A DNA stretch of 64,000 nucleotides from IMCC26077 sp964490435 (GTDB lineage: Bacteria > Actinomycetota > Actinomycetes > Nanopelagicales > Nanopelagicaceae). Numbering within the stretch: position 1 is the first letter of the stretch; every line of letters begins with the position of its first letter. Below are positions 52,698 through 61,815 of the stretch, piece after piece. The stretch lies in contig CAZBCF010000002.1 in the NCBI GenBank assembly GCA_964490435.1, positions 6,268 to 70,267 of the forward strand, read 5' to 3'. The translations under genes and the position numbers were made by a program. The notes below the pieces were generated by a model. That model did not search any database. It saw nothing but the letters and a program-made list of their open reading frames with translations, and was not told the DNA's origin.

Positions 52698-54620
52698 CTA
52701 TCTCACAAGAACAGTAAACGGTTCGCCTTCGGAACTATTGTATTTTTCACTCGCGGCAACAGTAACTCGAAAGGTCATAAAGCCCTTGGTCTTGGGATAG
52801 ACCAGGAATAGATGTCCCCCGTTCAGTTCTGAAACTGTCGCGCTATCGCGTGTAACCCAATTCTCACCAATTCGCTCCTGCAAGGTGACCTCCCCCTCGC
52901 GTGGCGTCAGTTGCGCCAGAATCTCGAGGGGTTTTCCTGCTTTTGCGAACGTTGGCGCTGAAATGCTGAGCGTCCGAGTTACTTTCACGACGCCAACCTC
53001 GCTCTGGCTCGCTAAGCGCTCCCAGCTCTCTAGGGAGATCGCTCGAAAAACCAGCGATCCACCCACGACAAGGTCGAGCTCCGCCCTTCCTTCCCGATTA
53101 GTGGTGACTTTCGAAAGTTCACTCCATGGATCATTCTCATTCCGTCGAAATTGGAATATCACCTCGAGATTCTCGATTGGCGATTTATCCTTGAGTGCGA
53201 ACAATGCACCTATCCGCTCGGTCGTCCCATACTTCGTCGTAACTTCAGGATTAACAATCGTGGCAATGACTTCATCTGGTCCGATAGTCCGCGCGAATTC
53301 TAATAACGAGTTGATGGAGTCGGGGCTTGCTTGGCTTAACGTCCATTGCGTCAAGCCACCAATGCGATATCGCGAAATGAACTCTGCGCGCGCAAGGTAT
53401 GCACGTTTGTCTTGGAACCATGCCACTCGGGTCGCCGTACAAGAGACGGGTTCGCCGGCATCATCAACACCGTTATAAGTCTTTTGATATGTAAAGGTTG
53501 CTTCACCGCGCACCGAGTCATAAACCGGGGTGGTGCCATAGGCAAGTGCCAACTCGGAGCCTTTTGCTGAATCGAAGACCGCTGCCTTGGCTCCAGGCTT
53601 AATTAACGTAGCCACATTCTTAGGGCATTTACCATCGACTTTCGTGATCCAGTCCCGACCATATCCTGGTATTCCCACCCACACTTTCGATGCAGGCAAG
53701 AGTGAGATCGCATATTTCAAAGAACTCTCTGTCCATTCCAATGGACCAATTGGCCCAGGCTTCGAGACTGAAAAGTCATACGTCATGATTCGTAATCGAT
53801 CGATATATGGCGCAATACCGGCCCAGTTATAGACGTGATAAGACCCCTTACGACCAGTTGCTGGATCAAAGAGCACCGGAGTAGTGACCGAAAGTAATTT
53901 ATTCTTTGCCCGCAAACTTGCCGAGAGATCGATGATGAATTGAGTCCATAACGGTTTTGTCTTACTCCATGATGATGATCCATCAACAAAAGCGAAACCT
54001 TCAAGATCTAGATCGATGCCATCGAAATTATTAGTCACCACTAGATTCGTGATAGTCGCAACGACTTCCTTACGAGTGCTCTCCTTCGCTAGATATCCGG
54101 ATAGCACCAACTTCTTCGTGCCATCTGTAATAGCGGGCAGGATCTTAAGGCCTTGAGATCGGAGTAGTTCTACCTGCTCTGCCATCTTTAATGACGGATT
54201 TGCAGAAGTGAATTGGTTCTTGATGGTCTTTGTGCCAGTGAGTGAATACCAGAAAGGTGACACCTCGCCCATCATCTCCTTATAAGCAATGGTGCGGGCT
54301 ACCGAGGCTCGTACGCTGTAATAAGGAATCCACCCGGTATAAATTTTGCGCGCGGGTTTGATAGTCGATGAACTAGTTGGTGTTTGGGTATTTGCCGACG
54401 TAACAGTGTTCGAATTAGTGTTCGAATTAGAGCTGGGACTTGAGTTCACACTCGGATTAGCACTGGGATTAGCACTGGGATTAGCACTGGGATTAGCACT
54501 GGGAGCCGGCGAACTTGCGGTTGCAATCGGCATTCCGAATATCGCAGTGGGAATAGCAATAACAAAAACTTGGAGCAGGGCAACAATCGCTTGTGACTTT
54601 CGCCAGTTGCGCTCACTCAT
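52698..54620 (-). CDS. Secreted glycoside hydrolase family 18 protein
   Basis: A 640-aa protein. Signal peptide (about 1-36), then an Asn-Pro-Ser-Ala repeat linker (about 40-80), then a GH18 barrel at about 92-420. Its active-site motif FDGIDLDLEG (D200...E207) is complete, consistent with chitinase/endoglucosaminidase activity; SpoVK/YaaH-type cortex hydrolases share the fold. Two C-terminal Ig-like segments (about 430-640) may be carbohydrate-binding. It is part of DUF3039-GH18-clpS-DUF2017. Actual substrate is unknown. Confidence 0.87.
   Translation of the reverse strand: MSERNWRKSQAIVALLQVFVIAIPTAIFGMPIATASSPAPSANPSANPSANPSANPSVNSSPSSNSNTNSNTVTSANTQTPTSSSTIKPARKIYTGWIPYYSVRASVARTIAYKEMMGEVSPFWYSLTGTKTIKNQFTSANPSLKMAEQVELLRSQGLKILPAITDGTKKLVLSGYLAKESTRKEVVATITNLVVTNNFDGIDLDLEGFAFVDGSSSWSKTKPLWTQFIIDLSASLRAKNKLLSVTTPVLFDPATGRKGSYHVYNWAGIAPYIDRLRIMTYDFSVSKPGPIGPLEWTESSLKYAISLLPASKVWVGIPGYGRDWITKVDGKCPKNVATLIKPGAKAAVFDSAKGSELALAYGTTPVYDSVRGEATFTYQKTYNGVDDAGEPVSCTATRVAWFQDKRAYLARAEFISRYRIGGLTQWTLSQASPDSINSLLEFARTIGPDEVIATIVNPEVTTKYGTTERIGALFALKDKSPIENLEVIFQFRRNENDPWSELSKVTTNREGRAELDLVVGGSLVFRAISLESWERLASQSEVGVVKVTRTLSISAPTFAKAGKPLEILAQLTPREGEVTLQERIGENWVTRDSATVSELNGGHLFLVYPKTKGFMTFRVTVAASEKYNSSEGEPFTVLVR
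54454..54501 (-). repeat. 12-bp coding tandem repeat, 4 perfect copies
   Basis: The unit GGATTAGCACTG occurs four times head-to-tail in the GH18 linker, encoding Asn-Pro-Ser-Ala on the minus strand. Related 12-bp GTTCGAATTAGT copies lie just before. The array may vary in length between strains. Confidence 0.93.
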
Positions 54621-54630
54621 AATAAGTACA

Positions 54631-54876
54631 TTATTGCTTCAAGCGACTATAAATCTCTTTACATGTTGGGCAAATTGGAAAGTTTTGTGGGTCACGAGTA
54701 GGAATCCATTTCTTCCCGCATAATGCGCGAATTGCTTTTCCGGTTACCGCGGATTCGGTGATTTTGGCTTTATCGGCGTAATGCGAGAATCGTTCATGAT
54801 CTCCTGAATCTGTATCGATTCCAGCGCTCTCACTCTTAGGTCGGACCAGAGTCTGAATCCGCTCTCGAATACTCAT
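54631..54876 (-). CDS. DUF3039 family protein
   Basis: An 81-aa small protein from ATG 54876, which follows GGGGGA. It ends with KWIPTRDPQNFPICPTCKEIYSRLK, including a CxxC pair, and matches the actinobacteria-specific DUF3039. Zinc binding is suggested by the Cys pair and an earlier Cys (ALCGKKW). The function is unknown. It is divergent from argF. Confidence 0.85.
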   Translation of the reverse strand: MSIRERIQTLVRPKSESAGIDTDSGDHERFSHYADKAKITESAVTGKAIRALCGKKWIPTRDPQNFPICPTCKEIYSRLKQ

Positions 54877-54942
54877 AAATCCCCCAGTCATGCGCCAGTA
54901 CGGTGGCACAAGCCTAAAGGCAAGAGGCGTACCCTTCTCCTT

Positions 54943-55905
54943 ATGACTTCAGCGGTTGGACACCTTAAGGACCTCGTTAGTTCTGATGCGCTGAGCCGAG
55001 ATGACCTCGAACTTCTCCTCGAGAGCGCTGCTCGGTTTGCCGTGAAGCCGCTCTCTGAATCTTCCTTCCTCGCAGGTGAGAGCGTCGTTATATATATGAA
55101 TAAGGCGTCGACCCGAACGCGTTTAGCCTCTGAGACCGCGGTAGCCCATCTCGGTGGGACTCCGATTTTCGTGCGTGGTGATGAGTTGCAGATTGGTCGC
55201 GGCGAGACTATCGCTGATACCGCCCGGATCATCAGCAATTTCGCAAAGGCATTCATCATCCGAACCTTCGCACAGAGGGATGTGACCGAGTTCGCTAAGT
55301 GGGCAAGTGTTCCTGTCATCAATGCATTAACTGACGAAGATCATCCGACTCAACTTCTCGCCGATTGGGTAACGATTCGCGAGAATTTCGGGAAGAAAAT
55401 CTCGGGGCGAAAATTCACCTATCTCGGCGATGGCAACAATATGGCTAACGCATGGATGTTAATCGGAGCACGATTAGGTGCACATATCACCATCGCAACG
55501 CCTCCTGGCAAATGGGCGCCTAACAACGAAGTCGTCCTTCGCGCCAATGAGATTGCGCGTCAGAGCGGCGGCACTATCGAGATCTCACATGACCCGATAT
55601 CTGCAGCGCGCGATGCGAGCGTGCTTTATACCGATGTGTGGATGTCGATGGGCGATGCAGAGAGTGTGCGTGCTGAGAAATTGCGCGACTTGGCACCATT
55701 TGCTGTCACACCAGAGATTCTCAATCTCACCTCATCTGACTCGATTTTCATGCATTGTCTTCCTGCACATCGCGGCGAAGAGGTGGCAGCCGAGGTGATA
55801 GATGGTCCAAAGTCAGTGGTCTGGCGCCAAGCCTTCCATCGAAGAACCACGATTCAGGCGCTCCTCTTCCACCTGATAAATAAGGAGCTAAGCGGTACTG
55901 TTTGA
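54943..55905 (+). CDS. argF: Ornithine carbamoyltransferase
   Basis: A 320-aa transcarbamoylase that makes citrulline from ornithine and carbamoyl phosphate. Carbamoyl-phosphate site STRTR at 56-60, HPTQ at 134-137, and the ornithine loop FMHCLPAHRGEEV near 270 support OTC. No other arginine-biosynthesis gene is adjacent; pntAA starts 19 bp downstream. A substrate other than ornithine cannot be excluded. Confidence 0.92.
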   Translation: MTSAVGHLKDLVSSDALSRDDLELLLESAARFAVKPLSESSFLAGESVVIYMNKASTRTRLASETAVAHLGGTPIFVRGDELQIGRGETIADTARIISNFAKAFIIRTFAQRDVTEFAKWASVPVINALTDEDHPTQLLADWVTIRENFGKKISGRKFTYLGDGNNMANAWMLIGARLGAHITIATPPGKWAPNNEVVLRANEIARQSGGTIEISHDPISAARDASVLYTDVWMSMGDAESVRAEKLRDLAPFAVTPEILNLTSSDSIFMHCLPAHRGEEVAAEVIDGPKSVVWRQAFHRRTTIQALLFHLINKELSGTV

Positions 55906-55924
55906 GCGCTTTGAAAGGGCGGTT

Positions 55925-57100
55925 ATGCAGATTTTTGTCCCACGCGAGAGTAAGTCTGGCGAACGGCGAGTGGCAATCGTCCCCGATGTCGTCACCAAAT
56001 ATATTCGTGCTGGATTTACCGTCACGGTTGAGGCCGGGGCTGGTGCTCATGCTCTTGCCGATGACCAGGCCTTCATAGCAGCAGGTGCTCAGATTGCCTC
56101 TGCCTCACAAATCAACCAGGCCGACGTCATTCTCTCTGTTAATCCTCTTACTACAGAGCAATTCGCCCAGCTTAAGAAAGGTGCAATCACAATCTCCTTT
56201 CTCTCCCCTACCCAATCCCTCGAGGCGATAAGCACATCAGCAAAATCTGGCGCGACCTCATTCTCGTTGGAATTAGTGCCGCGCATCTCGCGTGCACAAT
56301 CAATGGATGCCCTCACGTCGCAAGCGCTCTGCGCTGGATATCGTGCAGCGCTCGTTGCTGCCGAACTTGCGCCACGCTTCTTCCCGCTTCTTATGACTGC
56401 CGCTGGAACTGTTACGCCAGCGAACGTCGTGGTGCTCGGTGCAGGAGTTGCAGGTTTGCAAGCAATTGCAACTGCCCGCCGCTTGGGTGCGGTGGTCTCT
56501 GCATACGATGTTCGTCCTGCTTCTGCTGACGAGGTTCGTTCAATGGGTGCCACCTTTATCGATCTGAAATTAGAGGCGCTAGAGGGCTCTGGTGGATATG
56601 CGCGGGAGATGACCGAGGAGCGCGCTGCTAAACAACGCGAACTACTCACCCCGTATCTTGCAAACGCAGATGTAGTCATCACCACTGCCGCAGTACCTGG
56701 ACGCCCAGCCCCACAATTGGTGACAGACGAGATGGTGGCAGCGATGAAGGTCGGTGCTGTTATTGTCGATCTCGCTGCTGAGAGCGGCGGAAACGTCGCA
56801 GGTTCCAAAGCCGGCGAAATCATCGAGCGACACGGTGTTCGGATTTGGGGCGGAAAAGATGTACCAAGCCAACTCCCTTTCCATGCATCGCAGCTATTTG
56901 CAAAGAACTGTATGAACTTGCTCTTATTGATGGTGAGGAGCGAAGACAAAGAGGGTGAGAATGGTGGCGCGAGCACCAGTTCGCTCCATGTAGATTTCAA
57001 TGACGAGATCATCGCGGCGAGCGCAGTAACCCATCAAGGCGAGATCCGCCACGAAGGTGCTAAAACCGCACTTGCAAACTCTCGTGGAGGTGTCCAGTGA
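55925..57100 (+). CDS. pntAA: NAD(P) transhydrogenase subunit alpha 1
   Basis: A 391-aa soluble domain I that binds NAD(H), with the N-terminal PRESKSGERRVAIVPD and Rossmann VVVLGAGVAGLQAIATA. Together with pntAB and pntB it makes a proton-translocating NADPH-generating enzyme. Its stop overlaps the pntAB start (GTGA). Confidence 0.96.
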   Translation: MQIFVPRESKSGERRVAIVPDVVTKYIRAGFTVTVEAGAGAHALADDQAFIAAGAQIASASQINQADVILSVNPLTTEQFAQLKKGAITISFLSPTQSLEAISTSAKSGATSFSLELVPRISRAQSMDALTSQALCAGYRAALVAAELAPRFFPLLMTAAGTVTPANVVVLGAGVAGLQAIATARRLGAVVSAYDVRPASADEVRSMGATFIDLKLEALEGSGGYAREMTEERAAKQRELLTPYLANADVVITTAAVPGRPAPQLVTDEMVAAMKVGAVIVDLAAESGGNVAGSKAGEIIERHGVRIWGGKDVPSQLPFHASQLFAKNCMNLLLLMVRSEDKEGENGGASTSSLHVDFNDEIIAASAVTHQGEIRHEGAKTALANSRGGVQ

Positions 57101-57414
57101 GTAGTGGTCTAGCCCTTATTTCAATCTTTGTGCTTGCAGTGTTCGTTGGTTTCGAAGTGGTCTCTAAGGTTTCTTCAACCCTACACACCCCACTCATGAG
57201 CGGTGCGAATGCGATTCATGGAGTTATCCTGGTCGGAGCAATCATCGTTGCCTCCCACAGTGATAACACCTTGCAATTGACGCTCGCACTCGTTGCAATC
57301 GTCTTAGCGACCATCAATATGGTCGGTGGCTTTGTCGTGACAGATCGGATGCTCGAGATGTTCAAGCCAAAAAGATCTCCCAGTAATTCAAGTGATTCGG
57401 GAGAGGTGAAATAG
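57097..57414 (+). CDS. pntAB: NAD(P) transhydrogenase subunit alpha 2
   Basis: A 105-aa membrane subunit with three helices (domain II, part). Conserved STLHTPLMSGANAIHGVILVGA and NMVGGFVVTDRMLEMF. It starts with GTG 57097 and is followed directly by pntB with no gap. Confidence 0.95.
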   Translation: MSSGLALISIFVLAVFVGFEVVSKVSSTLHTPLMSGANAIHGVILVGAIIVASHSDNTLQLTLALVAIVLATINMVGGFVVTDRMLEMFKPKRSPSNSSDSGEVK

Positions 57415-58815
57415 GTGAGTCGCGACCTCTATGACCTTATCGGCCTCGTTGCGGCAATCTGTTTCATTCTTGCCCTTAAAGGTCTCTCCCATCCGAAGAG
57501 CGCCCGACGCGGGAATCTCATCGGCGCTGCTGGCGCGACTATTGCGACGCTCGTAGTTTTCTTTTACGGAGATCAACTCCCTCTGAAGAATCTCCCCTTG
57601 ATTCTTGGGGCGATGGTCATCGGATTGGTAATCGGTGTTCCCGCTGCGCGCAAAGTACAACTAACCCAGATGCCACAACTTGTTGCGCTCTTTAATGGAG
57701 TTGGCGGTGGTGCTGCTGCGCTGGTTGCAATTGTCGAGTATCTCAAACTTGGTGAAGAGGCTGCTAAGGGTGGCGGCGCAATTGGGGCTGCAGTGCTCGT
57801 CGCGACGATATTCACCGTCGTGGTGGGCACGACCTCTTTCACTGGTTCGATAGTGACGTTCTTGAAGTTGCAGGAGTTAATGACAACGCGTCCAGTGATC
57901 TTCCCTGGTGGTCGGTTCATCATTGCCGGCAATTTAGTTGCGATCTTGGTCTGCAGTGGTTGGGTCTACTCCGCCGCAGACACCACCTCGGTGCTGGTCT
58001 TGATGGCGCTCTCAGCGATATTTGGTGTGCTCTTTGTCTTGCCAGTGGGCGGGGCCGATGTGCCTATTGTCATCTCACTCCTTAATGCATTCACGGGTCT
58101 CACGGTGGCAGCGAGTGGTTACGTCCTCGAGGCGACCCTGCTCATCGTGGCGGGAACTCTGGTTGGTGCATCGGGAACGATCCTGACCCGCTTGATGGCC
58201 GATGCGATGGGGCGTTCGCTCTTTGGAACGCTCTTTGGGGCGTTTACCGCAACAGCATCTTCCGTAGGAGCGGCCGATACCCGCCCGGTTAAATCTGGCT
58301 CGGCTGAGGATGTTGCAATCTTGCTCAATTACGCACGTCGCGTTGTTATTGTTCCCGGATTCGGGCTTGCCGTTGCGCAAGCACAACATACGGTTCGCGA
58401 ACTCGCAGATTTACTCACAGCGAAGGGAATTGATGTCGCGTATGGCATTCATCCAGTAGCCGGACGTATGCCAGGGCATATGAACGTACTCCTTGCTGAG
58501 GCAAATGTTCCGTATGACCAACTGGTCGAGATGGATGAGATCAATCCGACCTTCCCACAGACTGATGTTTCGATTGTCATCGGCGCCAACGACGTTGTGA
58601 ACCCTGCGGCGAAAACTACGCCAGGTTGCCCTATCTATGGCATGCCGATTCTTGATGTCCAACAATCGGGGAACATCATCTTCTTGAAACGATCGATGCG
58701 GCCAGGTTTTGCAGGAATCGAAAATGAACTTCTCTACGATCCAAAGACCACGTTGCTCTTTGGTGATGCGAAGGCATCGTTGACAAAAGTAGTCAGTGCG
58801 TTAAAAGCGCTCTGA
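57415..58815 (+). CDS. pntB: NAD(P) transhydrogenase subunit beta
   Basis: A 466-aa subunit with about nine membrane helices (domain II) and the NADP(H)-binding domain III. The latter holds PGFGLAVAQAQHTVREL, GIHPVAGRMPGHMNVLLAEA and VIGANDVVNPAA. The start is GTG 57415 right after the pntAB stop. Confidence 0.96.
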   Translation: MSRDLYDLIGLVAAICFILALKGLSHPKSARRGNLIGAAGATIATLVVFFYGDQLPLKNLPLILGAMVIGLVIGVPAARKVQLTQMPQLVALFNGVGGGAAALVAIVEYLKLGEEAAKGGGAIGAAVLVATIFTVVVGTTSFTGSIVTFLKLQELMTTRPVIFPGGRFIIAGNLVAILVCSGWVYSAADTTSVLVLMALSAIFGVLFVLPVGGADVPIVISLLNAFTGLTVAASGYVLEATLLIVAGTLVGASGTILTRLMADAMGRSLFGTLFGAFTATASSVGAADTRPVKSGSAEDVAILLNYARRVVIVPGFGLAVAQAQHTVRELADLLTAKGIDVAYGIHPVAGRMPGHMNVLLAEANVPYDQLVEMDEINPTFPQTDVSIVIGANDVVNPAAKTTPGCPIYGMPILDVQQSGNIIFLKRSMRPGFAGIENELLYDPKTTLLFGDAKASLTKVVSALKAL

Positions 58816-58830
58816 TTATCGCGCTATATT

Positions 58831-59856
58831 TCAGGACTCTTGGAGCTCGTCAGGGGTTCCGTGGATCTTATGGATATCACTAGGCCGTTTGATGGTTGGA
58901 ATTCTGCCTAACTTTCCTTTTTGGAAATCATCGAAGGCTTGCAAGACTTCGCTCTTGGTATTCATGACAAAGGGACCCATCCATGCGACTGGTTCTTTGA
59001 TGGGTTCGCCTCCAAGAATGAAGACATCCATCTGAGGCATACGTGATTCTTGTTTATCATCAGCCGAGATGATGATGGAGTCACCTGCACCAAAGACCGT
59101 CATCTGGCCAGACTTAACTGGACGTCGCTCTAATCCCATCGAACCAAAACCATTGAGCGTGTATGCGAGCGCATTGAAATCGCTACGCCACGGTAGTCGT
59201 AATTGCGCACCTGGTGAGAGCGTTGCATGAATGAGCGTGATTGGCGTGCGCGTTCGGCCTGGGCCTTTGTAGATTCCGTTTGGTCCGGCAATCTCGCCTG
59301 CAATCACGCGAAGAAGCGCACCACCATCGTGTGAGGCAAGGAGCGCGACATCGTGTGCGCGAACATCTTGATAGGCAGGTGGCGACCACTTCTGCGCTTT
59401 AGGAAGATTTACCCAGAGTTGAAAGCCGTGAAAGAGACCACCGCTCACAACTAGATGCTCGGGTGGCGTTTCGATATGCAAGATTCCTGCTCCTGCTGTC
59501 ATCCATTGGGTGTCACCGTTTGTAATCGTGCCGCCGCCACCATAGCTATCCATGTGGTCGAAGATTCCATCGATGATGTATGTCACGGTCTCAAAGCCAC
59601 GGTGGGGATGCCAGGGTGTTCCTTTTGGTTCACCGGGTGCGTATTCGACCTCACCCATTTGATCGAGATGGATAAAGGGGTCGAGTTCGGCGAGATCGAT
59701 ACCGGCAAAGGCCCGACGTACGGGGAAGCCTTCACCTTCGAAGCCTTGGGGGGCGGTGGTTACCTGTTTGACGGTGCGGGGGCGGCTTTTCTCTGAGGTT
59801 AGTTGTGCATCGATGCGCGGGAGGACAGTGATGTCAGGGACTGTTACTGCAGGCAT
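58831..59856 (-). CDS. Pirin family protein
   Basis: A 341-aa bicupin with a metal-binding N-cupin (TPWHPHRGFETVTY, HIETPP) and a second cupin at about 200-300. Pirins act as transcription cofactors or quercetinase-like dioxygenases; this cannot be decided here. The start has GGAGG seven to eight bases upstream. It is convergent with pntB. Confidence 0.9.
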   Translation of the reverse strand: MPAVTVPDITVLPRIDAQLTSEKSRPRTVKQVTTAPQGFEGEGFPVRRAFAGIDLAELDPFIHLDQMGEVEYAPGEPKGTPWHPHRGFETVTYIIDGIFDHMDSYGGGGTITNGDTQWMTAGAGILHIETPPEHLVVSGGLFHGFQLWVNLPKAQKWSPPAYQDVRAHDVALLASHDGGALLRVIAGEIAGPNGIYKGPGRTRTPITLIHATLSPGAQLRLPWRSDFNALAYTLNGFGSMGLERRPVKSGQMTVFGAGDSIIISADDKQESRMPQMDVFILGGEPIKEPVAWMGPFVMNTKSEVLQAFDDFQKGKLGRIPTIKRPSDIHKIHGTPDELQES

Positions 59857-60075
59857 CGTCTTCCTCCGGTCTTAAATATTCATAGCAAGTTGTGAGGCGA
59901 GTTGTGAGGTGCCGTTAATGATAACAAGTAATCGCGTGGATGCATTCCCACGCAATTGTTGCGAGGGATCCGATATTGGATACCTGAAATCTGGTGCTCG
60001 CCTGGTGATTGTTGAGAGCGCACTTCGAATTGGCTCGGGTGACTTATCAACAACGCAGAAAGAATTTCGGCAAAC

Positions 60076-61673
60076 TTGTCAGTACCCCAGAGAATCATCG
60101 CCCACGTGAATCTCCTTGATCAACGCGTGAGTGAAATCAGAGCCGAACGCCCTAGTGGTGCCAATCTGCTCGAGCTCACCTCACTCTCGCGCTATGAACT
60201 CACTCCCGATGGTCGCGTCGAACTCCTCGCTGCCCTCGAAAAACACGTTTCCTGGCTCAGTTCCCATATACACGAGGTCACATATCTCATCTCCTTAGAT
60301 CAACCTGGCGCGCAATCTGGAGGAGCCTTCGAAGGCTATGGAGCGCAGGGTGGTGTGATCACCTCTGAACTCAATGATCAAGAACGAGAAGAGATTGCAG
60401 CGGCGCTTCGGATAAGTCCTAACACCGCGCAATCTCGAATCGACACCGCTCAACTGCTCGTAAACCATCTTCCTGAAACGGCACGAGCGCTCGCTGATGG
60501 TTCGATTTCGACTGCTCATGCAAACGCGATTGCGCGCGAAAGCGCCTCTCTTATTTATGGAGGGGCTGATAGGGCCGTGATTGCAAAAATTGAGGCGAAG
60601 GCAGTGGCGAGTGCAGAGTTCTCCACTCCAAATCAGATTGCAGTGGCAATCCGAAAGGCTGTTGCTCAAGTCGCGCCGCGCGAACTTGAGGAACGATTTG
60701 CCAGTGCACGCGAAGAACGTAAAGTCATCTGTTATCCAGAGCGAGATGGAATGGCGACAATCTCTGCTCTACTTACCGCCCCCGATGCTCGTTTAGTAAT
60801 GCGCTCTCTCGAACTCCGGATCGCCGAGACGAAAGATGGCTCAAAGAGCGCCGATCAACGGAGAGCAGATGCTTTTGTTGACATTATCAATGGATCTGCC
60901 GCGCGTTCCGGTGCTGACGTGGGTGTTGCTGCGGGTGCGGGTGTTGCTGCGGGTGCGGGAGCCGAAAAAATGGGAGCCGGGGGTGATTCACAGGCAATCC
61001 CAGCGGCTTCTAGTGCACGCGCCAAGCCGCGCGAGAAATCTGCTATGACAATAAATGTCATCGTCGACCTTCCCACTCTCCTTGGGCTTGCTGAAAATCC
61101 AGCAGAACTTAGCGGTTACGGACCGATTCCTGNNNNNNNNNNNNNNNNNNNNNNNNNNNNNNNNNNNNNNNNNNNNNNNNNNNNNNNNNNNNNNNNNNNN
61201 NNNNNNNNNNNNNNNNNNNNNNNNNNNNNNNNCTCCTTGGGCTTGCTGAAAATCCAGCAGAACTTAGCGGTTACGGACCGATTCCTGCCTCCCTTGCTCG
61301 CGAATTAGCCGCATCACATCATTGGCGTCGCTTCATCACTGATCCAGTATCCGGAGAGTTACTTGAGGTGGGGCGCGATAAGTATCAACCCCCCGATGCT
61401 TTGGTCGATTTCATTACTGCACGAGATAGAACCTGTCGCTTCCCTGGATGTCGCCGCGCGGCAGAACTGAGCGATATCGATCATGCGATTCCTTGGGATG
61501 AGGGTGGCAAGACCTCTCCTGAGAATTTAGGAGCGCTCTGTAGAAGACACCATCGACTCAAAACTCATGGCGGTTGGAAGATTTTGAGCAACCCTGACGG
61601 TTCTTGCACATGGACTTCACCTTACGGAAAGGATTACTTCGTGCCGGTGCGTCCATTCAATGATGCTGCGTGA
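60076..61673 (+). CDS. DUF222-HNH endonuclease protein, interrupted by an assembly gap
   Basis: Removing the gap and one 55-bp copy yields 1443 bp, exactly 481 codons, so a single 480-aa protein. It is helical DUF222 (about 10-250), a Gly/Ala repeat linker and a C-terminal HNH nuclease (about residues 390-460: RDRTCRFPGCRR, DIDHAIPWDEGGKT, LCRRHHRLKTHGGW). The cysteine/His pattern is intact. This family is abundant in actinobacteria (13E12-like); its role is unknown. TTG 60076 is the frame opening; GTG 60106 is an alternative. Confidence 0.85.
60921..60956 (+). repeat. 18-bp coding tandem repeat, 2 copies
   Basis: Two perfect copies of an 18-bp unit encode GVAAGA twice in the linker of the DUF222-HNH protein. 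Slippage-type variation is possible. Confidence 0.9.
61078..61287. other. Assembly gap: 100 N flanked by identical 55-bp copies
   Basis: Bases 61078-61132 and 61233-61287 are identical over 55 bp around 100 N (61133-61232). Collapse restores one uninterrupted frame, so the N run is an assembly artefact. Confidence 0.95.
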
Positions 61674-61727
61674 GCAAAACTCGAGAAGACAATAAATCTG
61701 CCTGGATGAGAAAAGCTATTCAATAGC

Positions 61728-61763
61728 CAGACGCAAAGGTGGGTAAGTGAAAATCTGCGTCTG
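61728..61763. repeat. Inverted repeat between the HNH gene and the secreted gene
   Basis: CAGACGCA (61728-61735) pairs perfectly with TGCGTCTG (61756-61763) around 20 bp in the convergent gap. There is no T-run. It may be a weak bidirectional terminator. The rest of the 142-bp gap shows nothing. Confidence 0.5.
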
Positions 61764-61815
61764 CGCGGGCAAATACAAGTGATGATACGTGGGCTTGAAC
61801 GGACTGGGCGTGCAG

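Noticed and set aside
58816..58830. Terminator between pntB and the pirin gene
   Set aside because: Only 15 bp with no stem-loop is visible.
60076..61673. Mobile element or homing endonuclease
   Set aside because: The HNH domain is fused to DUF222 as in common actinobacterial chromosomal proteins; no terminal repeats, intron or intein signs are seen.
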